Below the pieces are notes generated by a model. The model was given only the letters and a program-made list of their open reading frames with translations, was not told where the DNA came from and ran no database searches. Below, piece after piece: positions 43,639 through 52,854 of a DNA stretch of 64,000 nt (position 1 is its first letter; each line of letters starts with the position of its first letter). The position numbers and the translations under genes are program-made. Source of the stretch: Arcticibacterium sp964021845 (GTDB lineage: Bacteria > Bacteroidota > Bacteroidia > Cytophagales > Spirosomataceae); NCBI RefSeq assembly GCF_964021845.1, contig NZ_CAXHZC010000005.1:124001-188000 (forward strand), given 5' to 3'.

Positions 43639-43706
43639 TGCCCCAAAAAGCAAAATCCCTCCAGAAGAGGGGTTTGCTCGCTAACTTGCTTACTTAAAAA
43701 ACTGAT
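43639..43706 (-). repeat. Direct repeat A: terminator plus flank behind WG-repeat gene 1
   Basis: By eye this 68-base segment matches 45324-45391 at 66 positions. It contains the terminator hairpin and runs almost up to the stop codon. It shows that the duplicated unit of the WG array included the 3' untranslated region. Confidence 0.85.
43644..43677 (-). terminator. Terminator behind WG-repeat gene 1
   Basis: On the minus strand GCAAA and GAGGG-type arms (GCAAACCCCTC/GAGGGATTTTGC) pair around TTCTG, followed by TTTTT. It lies 31 bp past the stop at 43708. Confidence 0.75.
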
Positions 43707-43707
43707 T

Positions 43708-44928
43708 TTATTTTTTTAATGATGCCGTAATCAACTGGCCATCATTGTATAGTAGTTCGTTTTGATTAACCTTTACAATTATGTTGTCTACCGAAGATTT
43801 TCCATCCAAAGAGAAAGCTAATTTTTCTGTTCCAAAATCATCAAGGAAGAAATAAGTGTTTCCTAGTTTTACAGATACCATGCCTTCTGAAAAATCTCTA
43901 GCAGAATCATAAATCAATGGTATTATTACTTCACCAAACTCGTTAATGAAACCAAATTTACCGTCCATCTGAACTTTGGCTAAACCTTCGTGGAAGTCGC
44001 CTACACTACTGAATGTAGGTGTAATTAATTCTTCGCCTTCGGCAGACATAAATCCCCAAAGATTATTTCTACTTATTGCATATAAACCATTATTTGATTG
44101 AACGGCTTTATGCAGGCCAGCTACTTTAATATTTCCTTTGTTGTTAATGATTCCGAACTTACCATCTTTAAAACATAGGGCATGACCGTTTACAAACTCA
44201 GAAACATTATCAAAATCTTGTTTTGTTAAACTATTACCTTTCTGATTGATAATGATAGTTTTCCCTTCTAATATTACTGTGGCTAAACCTTCTTTAAAAG
44301 TAGAAGCTACATCGTATTTATAGTCTAAAACTAGTTTGTTGTTTTCATTAATATAACCCCATTTCCCATCTTTCATTACTGGGGCTAAGCCTTCTGCAAA
44401 TCCTAGAGCAAAATCGTATTCTGGTTTAACAATTAAATTTCCAGTTCCGTCTATAAAACCAGCTTTACCTTGAACAGAAATAACTGCAGTATTTCCCTCA
44501 AAACTCATGGCAGTGTCAAATGTATTTGGAATCACTTCTTCACCACTACTGTTTAAGAATCCAAATTTGCCATCTTTTTTGAAAATAGCTCTGTCGCCAT
44601 TAAATGGCTCAAGGTAATCGTATTTAATTTCAGTAAGTTTTGTTCCGTTTTTCAAAACAAAACCAAACTTGTTCGCGGTTCTTACTATAGCAAAACCGTT
44701 TTTGAAATCTGAAGCGTATTCATAGTTACACGGAATAAGAATTCTTCCTTCTTTATTCATGAAGCCATAAAGACCATTAATTTTTATTTTACACATCCCA
44801 TCATGAAATGAGTAACTAGCATTAAAACTAGATGCTGGGAGGTAGTTATCTTTTTCTTCATTAAAAGAAGCCATTGATGCAATACTTGTAAGAAGAAAGC
44901 AGATGGCGATAGATAATTTGAGTTTCAT
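43708..44928 (-). CDS. Exported WG-repeat protein 1
   Basis: The 406-residue protein has a signal peptide (about 1-22, ending IASMAS). It then consists almost wholly of about eight to nine WG-type repeats of roughly 40 residues, such as KFGFLNSSGEEVIPNTFDTA and KWGYINENNKLVLDYKYDVA. WG repeats (PF14903 type) build beta-rich surface or periplasmic modules whose ligands are mostly unknown. A short beta-rich tail follows, with VNQNELLYNDGQLITASLKK. It is the last of four tandem paralogues, each with its own promoter-like element and, for at least three, a hairpin behind. Confidence 0.85.
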   Translation of the reverse strand: MKLKLSIAICFLLTSIASMASFNEEKDNYLPASSFNASYSFHDGMCKIKINGLYGFMNKEGRILIPCNYEYASDFKNGFAIVRTANKFGFVLKNGTKLTEIKYDYLEPFNGDRAIFKKDGKFGFLNSSGEEVIPNTFDTAMSFEGNTAVISVQGKAGFIDGTGNLIVKPEYDFALGFAEGLAPVMKDGKWGYINENNKLVLDYKYDVASTFKEGLATVILEGKTIIINQKGNSLTKQDFDNVSEFVNGHALCFKDGKFGIINNKGNIKVAGLHKAVQSNNGLYAISRNNLWGFMSAEGEELITPTFSSVGDFHEGLAKVQMDGKFGFINEFGEVIIPLIYDSARDFSEGMVSVKLGNTYFFLDDFGTEKLAFSLDGKSSVDNIIVKVNQNELLYNDGQLITASLKK

Positions 44929-45323
44929 TATTATAATTTTTCAGATTCGATTAATTAGTTACCAAATACATGCCAAAACGTATAGGCATAAGTGATTAAA
45001 CGGTGCATTTCGGATGAATGGGGTCTTTTTAAAGGATGAATTGGGCTTTGTTCTGTATACGTATAAATACCTAATAAAAAGAGTGAATTTTTCAGTTAGC
45101 GTGCCAATTTTTTTGATATGTCTCAAGGTTTGACGTATATGGGTTAATTGAATAAATTATCAGGACGAAGTTTGCTTTTTAAAGTATCAATATTTTAAAT
45201 TTTCTAGCTGACCACTTTCGAGAAAAGAAAGTCTGATAATTGGTCTAGCGGCTAAGTTTTTTCATGGTTTAATATATTAGAAAGCAGTTAGTGTAATTCT
45301 GTTGTTGATTGTCAAAAGTAGGG
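44929..45323. other. Interval between WG-repeat genes 1 and 2
   Basis: This gene-free interval of about 395 bp is AT-rich. It holds the -24/-12 motif of gene 1 at 44960-44976 and a further TTGGCACG-type half-site read on the minus strand at 45100-45107, without a good -12 block. Its far end is repeat B. No RNA gene is evident. Confidence 0.6.
44960..44976 (-). promoter_or_regulatory. Sigma-54-type promoter of WG-repeat gene 1
   Basis: On the minus strand it reads TTGGCATGTATTTGGTA: GG, ten bases, then GT (consensus GC), 33 nt before the start codon. Sites at nearly the same distance occur before the other three paralogues. Confidence 0.6.
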
Positions 45324-45391
45324 TGCCCTAAAAAGCAAAATCCCTCCAGAAGAGGGGTCTGCTCGCTAACTTGCTTACTTAAAAAACTGAT
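45324..45391 (-). repeat. Direct repeat B: terminator plus flank behind WG-repeat gene 2
   Basis: This matches 43639-43706 at 66 of 68 positions when read by eye. It contains the terminator hairpin of gene 2. Confidence 0.85.
45329..45362 (-). terminator. Terminator behind WG-repeat gene 2
   Basis: It has the same hairpin as behind gene 1 (GCAGACCCCTC/GAGGGATTTTGC on the minus strand) followed by T5, 34 bp past the stop at 45396. Confidence 0.75.
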
Positions 45392-45395
45392 ATCT

Positions 45396-46610
45396 TTATT
45401 TTAATGAGGCAGTTTCTAGTTTACCATCATTGTATAGTAATTTGTTTTCGTTGACTGTAATTATTATGTTTTCTGCTACAGACCTGGAGTCCAAAGAGAA
45501 AGCTAGTTTTTCCATTCCATTCTGGTCAAGAAAGAAGTAGCTGTTTGCAATTTTTACAGAGACCATACCTTCCGAATAGTCATTTGCTGAATCATAAATT
45601 AAAGGAATAACTACTTCTCCTCCCTCATTTATAAATCCGAACTTTTGGTCAATCTGTACTTTGGCTAGTCCATTATGAAAATCTTCTACATGACTAAAAG
45701 TGGGAGTAACTACCTCTTCACCCTCCGCTGTTATAAAACCCCAGAGGTTATTTCGTGTAAAGGCATATAAACCGTTACTACACTGTTTCATTCTATTTAA
45801 GCCCGATACAGTCACATACCCTTTCTTATTTATAACACCGTACTTTCCATCTATATAGCATAGGGCATATCCTTTTATAAATTCGGTTACATTATCAAAG
45901 TTTTTTCTGTTTTTAGACTTTCCTTTTTTGTTAATTATTTGGGTTGTACCATCATGTATTACAGTGGCTAAGCCGTCTTTAAAAGCGGAAGCAGCTTTAA
46001 ACTTAAACTTAATAATTAGTTCGTCTTTTGAATTTATGTAACCCCACTTTCCATCTTTCATTACAGGAGCTAAACCCTCTGAAAAACTATTTGCCAAGTC
46101 ATATTGCGGTGCAATCACTAATTTGCCTTCTCTATTAATAAACCCAGTTCTATTGTTTATTTTGATAATAGCGAGGTCATTCTTAAAAGCTCTAGCAAAC
46201 TCATATTTGTTATCTATTACCTCTTCTCCTAATAAGTTTAGATAACCATATCTCCCATCTTTTTTGAAAAGAGCCCTATTTCCCTTAAATGGTTCTAAGT
46301 AGTCATAAGTCATTTTAGTAAATGTTGTTCCATTTTTTAAAATGAGACCATACTTATTATTTGTCTTAACAATAGCATATCCGTTTTGAAAGTCAGAAAC
46401 GTATTCATACTTGCACGGTATAACTACCCTGCCATCTGTATTTATGAAACCGTACTGCTCATTGATTTTAATTTTACATCTTCCTTCTTTAAACGAATAG
46501 CTGGCATTAAAGCTTGACGCAGGAAGACCATTACTGTCCGCTTTCTCCGCCTGAACATAGAAAGTTCCAAGAATTAGGAGCGTGAGGGTTAATGTAATTT
46601 TAAGTTTCAT
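45396..46610 (-). CDS. Exported WG-repeat protein 2
   Basis: The 404-residue protein has a signal peptide (about 1-21, ending FYVQA) and the same repeat layout as WG protein 1, with which it shares long runs such as GLPASSFNASYSF against NYLPASSFNASYSF. The two are the most similar pair of the array and also share the downstream terminator region, so they are probably the youngest duplicates. Repeats include KYGYLN-like and KWGYINSKDELIIKFKFKAA units. The tail ends ETASLK. Confidence 0.85.
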   Translation of the reverse strand: MKLKITLTLTLLILGTFYVQAEKADSNGLPASSFNASYSFKEGRCKIKINEQYGFINTDGRVVIPCKYEYVSDFQNGYAIVKTNNKYGLILKNGTTFTKMTYDYLEPFKGNRALFKKDGRYGYLNLLGEEVIDNKYEFARAFKNDLAIIKINNRTGFINREGKLVIAPQYDLANSFSEGLAPVMKDGKWGYINSKDELIIKFKFKAASAFKDGLATVIHDGTTQIINKKGKSKNRKNFDNVTEFIKGYALCYIDGKYGVINKKGYVTVSGLNRMKQCSNGLYAFTRNNLWGFITAEGEEVVTPTFSHVEDFHNGLAKVQIDQKFGFINEGGEVVIPLIYDSANDYSEGMVSVKIANSYFFLDQNGMEKLAFSLDSRSVAENIIITVNENKLLYNDGKLETASLK

Positions 46611-46637
46611 AGTTTGTTAACGTATATATACTATAAG

Positions 46638-46654
46638 TACTAAATACGTGCCAA
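46638..46654 (-). promoter_or_regulatory. Sigma-54-type promoter of WG-repeat gene 2
   Basis: On the minus strand it reads TTGGCACGTATTTAGTA. The -24 block TTGGCACG is a full consensus match; the -12 block is TAGTA. It lies 29 nt before the start codon. Confidence 0.65.
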
Positions 46655-46830
46655 AGACTTATTCAATATTGCTAACGTATATACACGTGTATCAATAAGG
46701 GTATTTCTGGGTATGAATTGTAGGTTTTGAAGTATGAGTTTTAAAGCTGAAACCTAGCAGGTAAAGCATGCCAAATTTGCTTTTTTTAGCAAATTATAGT
46801 ACTTAATTATCTAACGGTATCATTCCTAAT

Positions 46831-48021
46831 TTACTTAGAAGCGAACTCTAATTTACCATTATTATAGACCATTAGATTTTCATTGACCGTAACGGTGATT
46901 GTTTCAGACGCATCGCTATCTTCAACTGAGAGTACGAGTTTTTCTGTAGCTCTATGGTCCAAAAAGTAGTAGGTACTATTAATTACTAAGGAAGTAAGAC
47001 CATCCGAATAATCACCTGCAGCGTCATATTTAGTTGGAATAACTATTTTACCCGATTTGTTGATAAAACCATATTTTCCGTTCATGCTTATTTTAGCCAG
47101 GCCATTATTGAAGTCACCAGCTTTGGTGTATACTGGAGTAATAACTTCTGTACCATTTGGCATCATGTAGCCCCACAGGTCGTTCTTTTTATAGGCTAAT
47201 ATACCTGAGGAAGATTGAATGATTCTATCTAATCCGGATATTGCGATTTTTCCTTTTTTATTCATGGTTCCAAATTTACCTTCTTTGATAAATAATGCAT
47301 ATCCATTTACAAATTCCGAAATGTTTTCATATTCAAAGTCAGTTATAAAATGACCTTTCTTATTTATAATTGCGGCTTTTCCGTTTTCTCTAACCGTGGC
47401 TATACCTTCACTAAAGTTAGAAGCAAAGTCAAAATTTCCATTAATGACAGTTTGCCCTTTTGTATCTATATATAGCCATTTGCCGTCAATCATGACGGGT
47501 GCAAAGCCTTCTGTGAAATTCATAGCAAAGGTAAACTGTGGCTCTAGAATTATCTCACCCTCCCTGTTTATAAATCCAGAAAGATGGTCTTTTGAAAAGA
47601 CCGCATAGTCTCCTTCAAAACCAAGGGCTGTCTCAAACTGTGCAGGGATTACCTCTTTACCGTTATTATCTAAGTAGCCGAATTTACCATTCTTTTTAAA
47701 AAGAGCTCGGTTGCCCTGAAAACCTTCCAAAGACTCGTAGCTTAGCGGAGTAAGTGCTTTTCCATTTTTAGAAATGAAACCAAAGTTTTTTCCTTGTCTT
47801 ACTATGGCTTGTCCCATTTGAAAGTCAGAAACGTAATCATATAGACAAGGAATGATGATTTTCCCTTCTTTATCCATAAAGCCAAATTTGTTATCAATTT
47901 TAATTTTGCACCTACCTTCTTTAAAGGAATAGCCAGCATGGAAATCTTTAATTGGATTTGCAAACAAAGAGAATTGAGTTAAACAAAAAGTAATTAGGAA
48001 TGAAGTGTATAGCTTTCTCAT
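46831..48021 (-). CDS. Exported WG-repeat protein 3
   Basis: The 396-residue protein has a signal peptide (about 1-21, ending SLFA), a slightly shorter linker than its paralogues, and the same series of WG repeats (KFGFMDKEGKIIIPCLYDYV, KYGFINKSGKIVIPTKYDAA). A tail ends LEFASK. It is more divergent from copies 1 and 2 than they are from each other. A weak hairpin (AATTTGC/GCAAATT) lies 35 bp past its stop. Confidence 0.85.
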   Translation of the reverse strand: MRKLYTSFLITFCLTQFSLFANPIKDFHAGYSFKEGRCKIKIDNKFGFMDKEGKIIIPCLYDYVSDFQMGQAIVRQGKNFGFISKNGKALTPLSYESLEGFQGNRALFKKNGKFGYLDNNGKEVIPAQFETALGFEGDYAVFSKDHLSGFINREGEIILEPQFTFAMNFTEGFAPVMIDGKWLYIDTKGQTVINGNFDFASNFSEGIATVRENGKAAIINKKGHFITDFEYENISEFVNGYALFIKEGKFGTMNKKGKIAISGLDRIIQSSSGILAYKKNDLWGYMMPNGTEVITPVYTKAGDFNNGLAKISMNGKYGFINKSGKIVIPTKYDAAGDYSDGLTSLVINSTYYFLDHRATEKLVLSVEDSDASETITVTVNENLMVYNNGKLEFASK

Positions 48022-48049
48022 AGTTTCTGAAGTTTATTACTTATAGAGA

Positions 48050-48066
48050 TGCTAAATGTATGCCAG
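48050..48066 (-). promoter_or_regulatory. Sigma-54-type promoter of WG-repeat gene 3
   Basis: On the minus strand it reads CTGGCATACATTTAGCA, with GG-N10-GC as required for -24/-12 promoters. It lies 30 nt before the start codon. Confidence 0.65.
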
Positions 48067-48274
48067 AACGCTTTTAAAGTGTGTTTACTGACATTTTAAG
48101 GGATGAATGCTGAAATTAGAATTATGAAAGTGCAGTTGACGAGTATGCGTAAATTTTTTTTAAAAGAATGTATTTAACCATGCCAAAAAACGGCTTTTTC
48201 CTAATGTCTATACGAATAACAGTAATGTACATATTGTTGATTCTAACAGGATGAAGAAAGGTAGGGCAAAAAAG

Positions 48275-48299
48275 AAAGCCCTCCATTTAAGAGGGCTTT
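48275..48299 (-). terminator. Terminator behind WG-repeat gene 4
   Basis: AAAGCCCTC and GAGGGCTTT pair around CATTTAA, followed on the minus strand by TCTTTTTTGCC. It lies 31 bp past the stop at 48330. Confidence 0.85.
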
Positions 48300-48329
48300 A
48301 AATATAATACCATGCAAAAGTTTGAAGTC

Positions 48330-49550
48330 CTAATTACGAGCCAATTCAAATTTACCTTTGCTAAACACCATTCTATTTTCATTAACATGAACAACAATCT
48401 TTTCTGGATTTGATGATTTATCAACAGCCACAGTGAGTTGTTTTTCAGCTTGAGCGTTTAAGAAATGGTATTCTCCATTCATTTGGACAGATGCCATGCC
48501 ATCAGAGAAACTGTTTGCTGAATCATAAATGATTGGAATTACAATTTTCCCCATTTCGTTAATGAAACCGTACTTACCATTGCTCTGTACTTTAGCTAAG
48601 CCTTCTTTAAAGTCACCTACTTTATTAAATACAGGTATAACTAGTTCTTCACCTTTTTCATCCATAAAACCCCAAAGGTTATTTCTTTTGAAAGCATAAA
48701 TACCATTATCAGACTGAACTATTCTATTAAAGCCAGAAAGGCTTATATTTCCTTTTCTTGTCATAATTCCGAAAGCACCGTCTTGGATAAATACTGCATT
48801 TCCATTTATAAATTCAGAAACATTATCAAAATCGTATTTCGTTATAAATGTACCCTTACTATTAATAACTGCTGCTTTTCCGTCCTTTCTTACTGTAGCC
48901 CTGCCCTCGTTTAGATTAGAAGCAAAGTCGAAATTATAATCTATCTCAGTTTTACCAGTTGTATTAATGTAACCCCACTTACCATTTTTCATTACTGGAG
49001 CTAAACCCTCAGTGAAGTTAAGAGCGAAATTAAATTGTGGCTCTATTACTGTGTTTCCATTACGATCTATATAACCAGCTAACATATTCTCAGTGAAAAC
49101 AGCATAATCTCCTTCAAAAGTCAATGCTGACTCGAATTTGTTAGGTATTATTTCCTTACCAGAAAGGTCAAGGTATCCGTACTTGCCATCTTTTTTAAAT
49201 AAGGCACGGTCTCCATTAAAATGCTCAAGAGCTTGATAGTTTAAAGGAGTAACCGGTTTTCCTGATGTAGCTACAAAACCATACATTTTACCTTTTCTAA
49301 CAATGGTTAAACCATTATTAAAATCAGAAGCTTGATCATAATCGCATGGAACCACTACGTTTCCTGTTTTGTCTAGGAAACCAAATTTCCCGTTAATCTT
49401 TATTTTTGAAAGGCCGTCTTTGAAAACATACCCAGCTGAAAGTTCATAGGGCGTTTGGTTGTTGTCAACAGAAGTTGCGTTTACATTGGAAATTATACCC
49501 ACTAAAAGTAAGGTGATAATTACTAGGTTTAATTTTTTCAGGGGTTTCAT
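48330..49550 (-). CDS. Exported WG-repeat protein 4
   Basis: The 406-residue protein has a signal peptide (about 1-25, ending SNVNA) and about eight to nine WG repeats (KWGYINTTGKTEIDYNFDFA, LWGFMDEKGEELVIPVFNKV). It ends with a beta-rich tail, FELARN. It is the first gene of the array in the direction of transcription and has the best match to the -24/-12 consensus. The four proteins together look like a diversified family of surface or periplasmic repeat proteins. Confidence 0.85.
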   Translation of the reverse strand: MKPLKKLNLVIITLLLVGIISNVNATSVDNNQTPYELSAGYVFKDGLSKIKINGKFGFLDKTGNVVVPCDYDQASDFNNGLTIVRKGKMYGFVATSGKPVTPLNYQALEHFNGDRALFKKDGKYGYLDLSGKEIIPNKFESALTFEGDYAVFTENMLAGYIDRNGNTVIEPQFNFALNFTEGLAPVMKNGKWGYINTTGKTEIDYNFDFASNLNEGRATVRKDGKAAVINSKGTFITKYDFDNVSEFINGNAVFIQDGAFGIMTRKGNISLSGFNRIVQSDNGIYAFKRNNLWGFMDEKGEELVIPVFNKVGDFKEGLAKVQSNGKYGFINEMGKIVIPIIYDSANSFSDGMASVQMNGEYHFLNAQAEKQLTVAVDKSSNPEKIVVHVNENRMVFSKGKFELARN

Positions 49551-49581
49551 AATTTGCTGAGTTTATTCTTACTAGGAAATA

Positions 49582-49598
49582 AGCAAATTGCGTGCCAA
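49582..49598 (-). promoter_or_regulatory. Sigma-54-type promoter of WG-repeat gene 4
   Basis: On the minus strand it reads TTGGCACGCAATTTGCT, matching the -24/-12 consensus TTGGCACG-N4-TTGC[A/T] at every defined base. It lies 33 nt before the start codon. Confidence 0.8.
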
Positions 49599-49715
49599 AG
49601 CTGTCCTGAAGTGCGGATATAATAATTAGTGGTTTTAAAGTGCTATGAAGTCGCTACATTTTTTCGTTTTGTCGATATGTGGCTAAATGTCTATGTGAAT
49701 ATTCTAAGAAAAAAT

Positions 49716-51482
49716 TTAATCTAAAGCTGCGGCATATTGCATTTCGTAGAGATTAGCGTAAGCGTTTTGGTTGTTTAGTAGTTCTTCATGAGTACCCATT
49801 TCTACTATCCTACCTTTATCTACAACCACAATTTTATGGGCTTTTTGTATGGTACTTAGTCTGTGGGCAATCACTATTGCCGTTCTACCCTTCATTAATT
49901 TTTCAATAGCTTTTTGAATCAATTCTTCTGATTCTGTATCTATAGAAGATGTCGCTTCATCTAAAACGATAATATTCGGGTTTTGAACCATAGCTCTAAC
50001 AAATGAAATAAGCTGACGCTGACCTACAGATAAAGTAGAGCCTCGCTCCATAACATTGTAATCATAATTGCCAGGTAGTTGCATAATGAAATTATGCACC
50101 CCTACCATTTTTGCAGCTTCTATAATTTGTTGGTCTGTAATGGTCTCATCACCAAGTGTGATGTTGTTTCGGATGGTATCTGAAAACAAGAATACATCTT
50201 GTAATACCATGCCTATTTGTCTTCTTAAATGAGACATTTCATAATCTTTGACATCAATGCCATCTATTTTGATTTGTCCTTTGTTTATTTCGTAAAAGCG
50301 GGTTAAAAGATTGACAATAGAGCTTTTCCCTGCTCCAGTGGCCCCTACAAAGGCAACCGTTTCTCCTTTTTTAACTTCAAATGAGATGTCTTTTAATACA
50401 TAGTTCTCATCCTTATAAGCAAACCAAACTTTATCAAAGCTTACTTCTCCTTTAATTGGAGCAGTAATACTTCCATTGTTCTGTATAAAATCTTCGCTAT
50501 CCAAAACCTTTAAGATTCTATCAGTACTTACTATACCCATTTGAAGAGTATTTACCCTGTCGGCAATCATTCTTATGGGTCTGAAGAATTGATTGATAAA
50601 CATTATGAAAGCAGTGATGGTACCGAAGGTAACGTTTGCTGCTGGGTTTAAAATTTCTCTAGCTCCGTACCAAACCACTAAACCTACTCCTAAAGCAGAA
50701 ATTACTTCAACTACAGGATAGTAAATAGAATAGTAAAGTATAGAGCGAATATTGGCTTGACGATGATTTTTATTGATTTCAAGAAATTTCTTAAAAGAGA
50801 TATCTTCAGAGTTGAAAACCTGAACCAAGCTCATTCCCGTAATTTGCTCTTGCATGAAGCTATTCAGGTTGGAAACCGCATTTCTTACCTTGTTAAAAGA
50901 CTTTTTAACTTTTTCTTTAAAGATATATGTGCTGATGAGCATAAAAGGAATGGTGCTCAAACTAATTAAAGAAAGTCGCCAATCTGTATAAAACATAACG
51001 GCCATAATTAAGATTAGCTGTAGCACGTCACCCGCTATTGCGGCAAAGCCTGAACTGAAAACGTTTGACAGCGTTTCTATATCTGAAATAGTTCTAGTAA
51101 CTAACCTTCCTATCGGTGTTTCATCAAAAAAGCGGAGTTTTAGGCTGAGAATCTTATCATATAACTGAACTCTAATGTCTCTAATGATATGTTGACCTAG
51201 CCAGCCAGCAAGATAAGTATTGAAAAAAGTTAAAATAGACGAGGTGAATAGTAAACCTATCATTAGCATAAGCATTTTGCTTAGGCCGGGGTAGTCTCCA
51301 TTAGTAATAGGTCCGTCAATGGTATACTTTATCAGTAAGGGCATTATAGGAGAAAGTACTGCTCCTAGTAAAATCAATACCACTAATAAGATAAACCTAA
51401 ACTTATAAGGTATAATGAAGGTCAATAACCTTTTTAGGACGGCCTTATCAAATATTTTTCCGCTAACTTTTTCTTCTTGCAA
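49716..51482 (-). CDS. ABC transporter, fused permease/ATPase (MsbA-like exporter)
   Basis: The 588-residue half-transporter has six N-terminal helices (to about 330) and an ATPase domain with Walker A GATGAGKSS, signature LSVGQRQ, Walker B IIVLDEATSS and the H-loop VIAHRLST. It would act as a homodimeric exporter of lipids or drugs in the inner membrane. It is not paired with a second half-transporter in this window. A gap of 82 bp separates it from hemL. Confidence 0.92.
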   Translation of the reverse strand: MQEEKVSGKIFDKAVLKRLLTFIIPYKFRFILLVVLILLGAVLSPIMPLLIKYTIDGPITNGDYPGLSKMLMLMIGLLFTSSILTFFNTYLAGWLGQHIIRDIRVQLYDKILSLKLRFFDETPIGRLVTRTISDIETLSNVFSSGFAAIAGDVLQLILIMAVMFYTDWRLSLISLSTIPFMLISTYIFKEKVKKSFNKVRNAVSNLNSFMQEQITGMSLVQVFNSEDISFKKFLEINKNHRQANIRSILYYSIYYPVVEVISALGVGLVVWYGAREILNPAANVTFGTITAFIMFINQFFRPIRMIADRVNTLQMGIVSTDRILKVLDSEDFIQNNGSITAPIKGEVSFDKVWFAYKDENYVLKDISFEVKKGETVAFVGATGAGKSSIVNLLTRFYEINKGQIKIDGIDVKDYEMSHLRRQIGMVLQDVFLFSDTIRNNITLGDETITDQQIIEAAKMVGVHNFIMQLPGNYDYNVMERGSTLSVGQRQLISFVRAMVQNPNIIVLDEATSSIDTESEELIQKAIEKLMKGRTAIVIAHRLSTIQKAHKIVVVDKGRIVEMGTHEELLNNQNAYANLYEMQYAAALD

Positions 51483-51564
51483 GATTTGGCTTTTTATAGT
51501 CTTATGCTAAAACCCGATACTAACGGTTTTCGTTCGAACTACCGGCCGTAGATCTTAGCAAATC

Positions 51565-52854
51565 CTATTTTGATATTTCTTCTAAGCTCTTTCTATTCGC
51601 TTTTAAAATAGTGCTGATGTCAGAAGAGCTTAGAGCTGTTGAGATAAATACGGTTTCGTATTGAGAAGGAGGTAGGTAAATACCTTTTTCTATCATTGCT
51701 CTAAAATATTTACCAAATAATTCGGTATTAGTAGTCTTTGCTGTTTCAAAATCTGTTACCTGCTCTGACGTGAAAAATAGGCTGTACATAGAACCCACAT
51801 GATTCATAGTGTATGGTAATCCCATTTCTTTCAAGTCTTTTTGAATTCCGGCTACTATTTGGTTTCCGTTTTCTTCCAAAGTTTGATAAATAGCTGGGTT
51901 ATCTTTCAAATGCTGGAGCATAGTAAGCCCAGCAGCCATAGCCATAGGATTACCTGACAATGTACCTGCCTGATAAACTGGGCCAGCTGGACTAACAAAG
52001 TCCATTATTTCTTTTTTTCCACCGTATGCCCCTACAGGCATTCCGGCTCCTATAATTTTTCCCAGAGTAGTCATGTCTGGTGTTACACCAAATCTTTCTT
52101 GAGCACCACCTAAAGCTAATCTGAAGCCAGTCATTACTTCATCAAAGATTAGAACTATCTTTTCTTCGTCACAGATTTTTCTTAATCCTTTTAAAAAACC
52201 TTTTTTTGGTAGCACACAACCCATGTTACCTACTACGGGTTCTAAAATAATGGCGGCTACTTCGTTTTTGTTAGCGTTTACTAAATTTCTAACAGCGTTT
52301 AAATCATTAAACGGAGCTAGGAGCGTATCTTTGGCTGTACCTTTAGTTACACCAGGGCTATCTGGTTCGCCCATAGTAACAGCTCCACTACCAGCGGCTA
52401 TTAAAAAAGAGTCGCCATGTCCGTGGTAATTACCTTCAAATTTGATGAACTTATCTCTTCCGGTATACCCTCTAGCTAGTCTAATGGCTGACATGGTAGC
52501 CTCTGTACCAGAATTTACCATTCTTACTTTTTCTACGGAAGGAACTAGTTCGGTGATTAATTTGGCCATATCTACCTCTAAAGAAGTAGGTGTTCCAAAT
52601 GAGAATGAGTTTTTTAGCGTTTCTTGAACTCGTTTTTCAACGGGTTTAAAAGCATGTCCCAAAAGCATTGGCCCCCATGAGTTTATAAGGTCAATATACT
52701 TTTCACCATCTACATCATATAAATAAGCTCCTTCTGCCTTTTCCATGAATATTGGGTTTCCTCCCACAGCTTTAAAAGCTCTTACGGGAGAGTTTACACC
52801 ACCAGGAATATATTTTTGTGCTTCGAAGAAAAGTTGGCTGCTCTTATTAGTCAT
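51565..52854 (-). CDS. hemL: Glutamate-1-semialdehyde 2,1-aminomutase
   Basis: The 429-residue class III aminotransferase-fold protein has FEAQKYIPGGVNSPVRAF near the start (the HemL signature), NSGTEATMSAIRLARG, IFDEVMTGFRLALGG and the PLP Lys in TLGKIIGAGMPVGAYGG. It makes 5-aminolevulinate for tetrapyrroles. Its start codon overlaps the end of the upstream periplasmic-binding gene by 8 bp, so the two are cotranscribed, although no functional link is obvious. Confidence 0.96.
   Translation of the reverse strand: MTNKSSQLFFEAQKYIPGGVNSPVRAFKAVGGNPIFMEKAEGAYLYDVDGEKYIDLINSWGPMLLGHAFKPVEKRVQETLKNSFSFGTPTSLEVDMAKLITELVPSVEKVRMVNSGTEATMSAIRLARGYTGRDKFIKFEGNYHGHGDSFLIAAGSGAVTMGEPDSPGVTKGTAKDTLLAPFNDLNAVRNLVNANKNEVAAIILEPVVGNMGCVLPKKGFLKGLRKICDEEKIVLIFDEVMTGFRLALGGAQERFGVTPDMTTLGKIIGAGMPVGAYGGKKEIMDFVSPAGPVYQAGTLSGNPMAMAAGLTMLQHLKDNPAIYQTLEENGNQIVAGIQKDLKEMGLPYTMNHVGSMYSLFFTSEQVTDFETAKTTNTELFGKYFRAMIEKGIYLPPSQYETVFISTALSSSDISTILKANRKSLEEISK

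Larger units (their letters stand above)
48022..48329. other. Interval between WG-repeat genes 3 and 4
   Basis: This 308-bp AT-rich interval has no gene. It contains the promoter motif of gene 3, an isolated TTGGCATG half-site on the minus strand at about 48179-48186 and the terminator of gene 4 at its right end. Confidence 0.6.

Noticed and set aside
43708..49550. WG-repeat array considered as a mobile or CRISPR-like repeat
   Set aside because: The repeats are within protein-coding genes with signal peptides and separate promoters; there are no spacers, transposase or terminal repeats.
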